Shown here: positions 57,995 through 58,709 of the stretch, piece by piece | Layout: each line of letters starts with the position of its first letter | Position numbering within the stretch: position 1 is the stretch's first letter | Assembly: GCA_905233765.1 (NCBI GenBank) | Contig: CAJOCU010000018.1 | Span: 1 to 58,709 of the forward strand | Direction: 5' to 3' | DNA from: an uncultured Bacteroidaceae bacterium | GTDB taxonomy: Bacteria > Bacteroidota > Bacteroidia > Bacteroidales > Bacteroidaceae | Length of the DNA stretch: 58,709 bases | Made by a program: the position numbers and the translations under genes | The notes under the pieces: model-generated | The model's database searches: none | Seen by the model: the letters and a program-made list of their open reading frames with translations, nothing else | What the model was told of the DNA's origin: nothing

Positions 57995-58339
57995 TTACTT
58001 TACCTTCGCAACGATGGCCTTGAAAGCCTCGAAGTGATTCATGGCGAGGTCGGCGAGCACCTTGCGGTTAATCTCGACACCGGCCTTGTGCAGAGCACCC
58101 ATGAGTTGGCTGTAGCTCATACCTTCCATACGGGCAGCAGCGTTGATACGCTGGATCCACAGGGCACGGAAGCTACGCTTCTTGTTCTTGCGATCGCGAT
58201 AGGCGTAGGTCAGACCTTTCTCCCAAGTATTCTTGGCAACGGTCCAGACGTTTTTGCGGGCACCATAGTAGCCGCGGGTGAGCTTCAGGATTCTCTTTCT
58301 CTTTGCACGTGAAGCGACGTGATTTACTGATCTTGGCAT
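57995..58339 (-). CDS. rplT: 50S ribosomal protein L20
   Basis: 114 residues starting [19 protein letters not shown], rich in Arg and Lys, with the L20 ending [16 protein letters not shown]. It binds 23S rRNA early in 50S assembly. It follows rpmI on the same strand after 147 bases, in which the minus strand reads CATCTTTG, close to a -7 element. Confidence 0.98.
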   Translation of the reverse strand: MPRSVNHVASRAKRKRILKLTRGYYGARKNVWTVAKNTWEKGLTYAYRDRKNKKRSFRALWIQRINAAARMEGMSYSQLMGALHKAGVEINRKVLADLAMNHFEAFKAIVAKVK

Positions 58340-58486
58340 AATTTTGTTTGTTTTTGAACGCAGGCGCCAGCTTTAGTTTAAATGTTTAAAGCACAAAGAT
58401 GGACTTTTTAGAGCCTTTCGTTCGGTTAATGACTTTGGGTGATTTCTTTGCAGAAATACTTGTTTAACTCTCTATCCTGAAGATGA

Positions 58487-58684
58487 TTAACGGAGCAACA
58501 GGAGTTCACGAACCTGCTTACGGTTAGCCGTCACGACCAGGTCGCTGTGCTGCAGATTGCGCTTCTGCTTCTTGGTTTTCTTCGTCAGGATGTGGCTGTG
58601 ATAAGCGTGATGACGCTTAATCTTACCCGTTCCGGTCAGCACAAAACGCTTCTTGGCGCCGGAATTAGTCTTTACTTTTGGCAT
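58487..58684 (-). CDS. rpmI: 50S ribosomal protein L35
   Basis: 65 residues, [20 protein letters not shown], the standard L35 length. It precedes rplT as in nearly all bacteria; infC would be expected just outside the window. Confidence 0.97.
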   Translation of the reverse strand: MPKVKTNSGAKKRFVLTGTGKIKRHHAYHSHILTKKTKKQKRNLQHSDLVVTANRKQVRELLLLR

Positions 58685-58709
58685 TTTTTTGTTTGTTTAA
58701 ATTGTTATT

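Overview
The window is one strand-mixed stretch of a Bacteroidales chromosome, most likely Prevotella in the broad sense (Prevotellaceae). Three things point there. Promoters carry the Bacteroidetes -7 element TAnnTTTG, with a TTTG about 19-21 bases upstream where it can be seen. Ribosome-binding sites are weak. The gene families are typical of the order: class III fructose-bisphosphatase, a complete Bat aerotolerance operon, DUF4296 lipoprotein, HU-like and smalltalk proteins, KilA-N, DUF5675, M64 peptidase and a Bacteroides-type L-ribulokinase-like kinase. No rRNA, tRNA, CRISPR array, transposase or integrase was recognised.

Layout. 1-13436 is housekeeping: a rubredoxin-like protein (cut by the window edge), nadE, trpB behind a Trp-codon leader peptide and attenuator, a beta-helix lipoprotein with pepD, a small membrane protein, an OmpH-like lipoprotein, prmA, fbp, transketolase and rpiB. 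13437 to about 25900 is an accessory island. It opens with a diverged smalltalk gene and a broken KilA-N gene, followed by two exported proteins, and a second copy of the rpiB 3' end lies at 17691-17833. Then come smalltalk, HU, DUF5675, a DUF7833-like protein, an HNH protein, an S24 (LexA/UmuD-like) peptidase, a ParE-type toxin-antitoxin pair, a restriction HsdR remnant and exported proteins of unknown role. 26034-31864 is a minus-strand run: ileS, a DksA-like protein, lspA, a DUF4296 lipoprotein and a 54-residue protein. 32097-40006 holds an FGGY sugar kinase facing a seven-gene minus-strand run (nitroreductase, DUF2520, kdsC, maf, lipoprotein, M64 peptidase, EamA-GH43 fusion). 40177-44860 holds a PIF1-like helicase and a second, smaller accessory patch with gene relics. 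44859-57822 is a long minus-strand run: ftsY, rimO, two HU-type genes (one with a membrane span and possible LysM-like tail), moxR, the whole bat cluster and a PAP2 phosphatase. rplT and rpmI close the window.

The most unusual features are structural. (1) Many intergenic gaps carry degenerate tandem repeats of 7 or 8 bp, with a different unit in each gap. In two places such a tract is read in frame and forms the hydrophobic core of an export signal or the linker of a transporter-glycosidase fusion. (2) REP-like GC-rich palindromes with a G-rich tail recur, and several lie in frame in the 5' ends of exported-protein genes. Two form a near-perfect inverted pair around the start of one bat-cluster gene. 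(3) Two unrelated arrays of direct repeats with the same 22-bp period sit just downstream of promoters in phage-like or HU-like modules. (4) The rpiB 3' end is duplicated with 100 identical bases, and HU/smalltalk modules recur as intact, diverged and deletion-fused copies, so this module looks recombination-prone.

All calls were made by reading the sequence and from remembered family features. No database search was run.
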